Part shown: piece after piece, positions 63,417 through 64,000 of the stretch
How the letters are laid out: each line of letters begins with the position of its first letter
How positions within the stretch are numbered: the first letter of the stretch is position 1
Source of the DNA: Setoptus koraiensis
Lineage: Eukaryota; Arthropoda
Direction: 5' to 3'
Length of the DNA stretch: 64,000 nucleotides
Assembly: GCA_048013815.1 (NCBI GenBank)
Contig: CM106585.1
Coordinates: 10,478,001 to 10,542,000, forward strand
The notes under the pieces: generated by a model
Seen by the model: only the letters and a program-made list of their open reading frames with translations
The model's database searches: none
What the model was told of the DNA's origin: nothing
Translations under genes and position numbers: made by a program

Positions 63417-64000
63417 CGCAGTATCGCCATGTCAGTTGACAAACTGACATTCGGTGCGCCAGCCGAGCGCCCAGTGTATGCATATAATGAGTAGTCATAG
63501 CTGATTGAAAAACGATAATAACCAGCCAATATCGCAATATGCCCGCCACGTCACATGACGCTCGCCCATGTTGACTGTTGGCCTTTGATTAAAAAGCGGC
63601 GCCCCCATCGGGCCCGTCGGCTGACTGGCGCCGCCGCCCGCCGCTCGCCGCCTATCGCCCTGGCGGCCAATGGCGCCTCCTTATGGGGCTTATGGCGGCA
63701 GTATGTCGACAGTTTGCATAGTGCTAGTGCGCATACCGGCCCGCAATGGTGAATGGTGGCCAGCCACGGGTACTGATAGCGGCGATATTACGCAACAAGC
63801 GACCATTCTACTGGCCCGGCCACAAACAGGCGCCGAGCCAGTCGACGGGCTGCTCGTCACTTATCGTCGGCTTATCGATCTTGTCGGCCGCTGTCGCGTT
63901 TGCCGCCCGCCGACGGTCAGCCGACTCGTGCCCGAGTTGGCCCGCTCGCTGACGCCCGCCTGACGAACAAGCGCTGAACGGGCACCGAACGCCCGAGCCC

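Larger units (their letters stand above)
54835..64000. other. GC-rich gene-free region upstream of or within the first intron of the DIP-like gene
   Basis: About 9 kb in which I recognise no protein. GC content rises markedly beyond about 55.4 kb, and frames become Ala/Arg/Gly-rich on both strands, typical of spurious frames in GC-rich DNA. The stretch holds several short tandem arrays (58451-58515, 59237-59292, 63374-63416), CAA/TTG tracts (56690-56740, 57952-57990, 58868-58935) and six copies of the motif RTTAYGTAAY. A sequence resembling the first visible DIP exon lies at 55009-54895. Because the DIP 5' exons are missing, much of this is probably its first intron or promoter. Confidence 0.6.

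Noticed and set aside
55489-63963. Many Ala/Arg/Gly-rich frames of 60-140 codons on both strands
   Set aside because: GC-rich DNA has few stops; frames overlap on both strands, with no domains or splice logic.

Overview
This is eukaryotic nuclear DNA, almost certainly from an arthropod. Genes carry GT-AG introns, mostly 90-200 bp, and AATAAA signals. One gene is a Dpr-interacting-protein (DIP) immunoglobulin receptor of arthropod type. Low-complexity CAA/CAG tracts occur both in and between genes. Introns are very scarce: phosphorylase kinase beta has 4 coding exons, USP5 2, ceramide kinase 2, and the KDM5, GMC and ZIP-like genes have none. Together with the gene content this makes me lean to an acariform mite, possibly an intron-losing lineage. 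The species is not provable from the window. I see no virus-like element, transposon, rRNA, tRNA or CRISPR array.

Layout. 1-9.1 kb: an intronless GMC oxidoreductase (1.75-3.77 kb) inside long repeat-rich non-coding DNA. 9.1-11.2 kb: an intronless, divergent ZIP-type membrane protein. 11.7-20.2 kb, minus strand: PHKB (phosphorylase kinase beta) and SLMAP. 20.7-29.7 kb: a compact housekeeping block with mitochondrial ribosomal protein mL54 (+), an SH3BGRL thioredoxin-fold protein (-), GTF2H5 (+), ZNHIT1 (+), USP5 (-) and ceramide kinase (-). 29.8-36.0 kb: about 6 kb of AT-rich DNA without a recognisable gene. 36.0-45.9 kb: a cluster of five unrecognised secreted low-complexity proteins. Four are minus-strand and Lys/Glu/Asp/Ala-rich, one is plus-strand and Pro-Asn-Met-rich. 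All have a signal-peptide first exon and phase-1 introns. 46.3-46.8 kb: a candidate insulin-superfamily prohormone. 47.1-49.6 kb: an intronless, C-terminally short KDM5 demethylase. 52.2-54.8 kb: the 3' part of a DIP-like gene. 55-64 kb: GC-rich, gene-free, repeat-rich DNA, probably upstream or intronic sequence of that gene, with a cluster of RTTAYGTAAY sites.

The most interesting material is the 36-46 kb secreted cluster. Its largest member has ten copies of a VVGGIKKLFG-type block separated by acidic spacers ending in KKD, laid out like a multi-copy amphipathic-peptide precursor. Next come the insulin-like candidate, the KDM5 that stops after its C5HC2 zinc finger, a ZIP protein lacking the first helix and a key metal ligand, and SLMAP, where both splicing and intron retention give a hydrophobic tail anchor. 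Spliced models were assembled by eye from GT-AG sites, matching phases and family alignment from memory. No transcript data were available.
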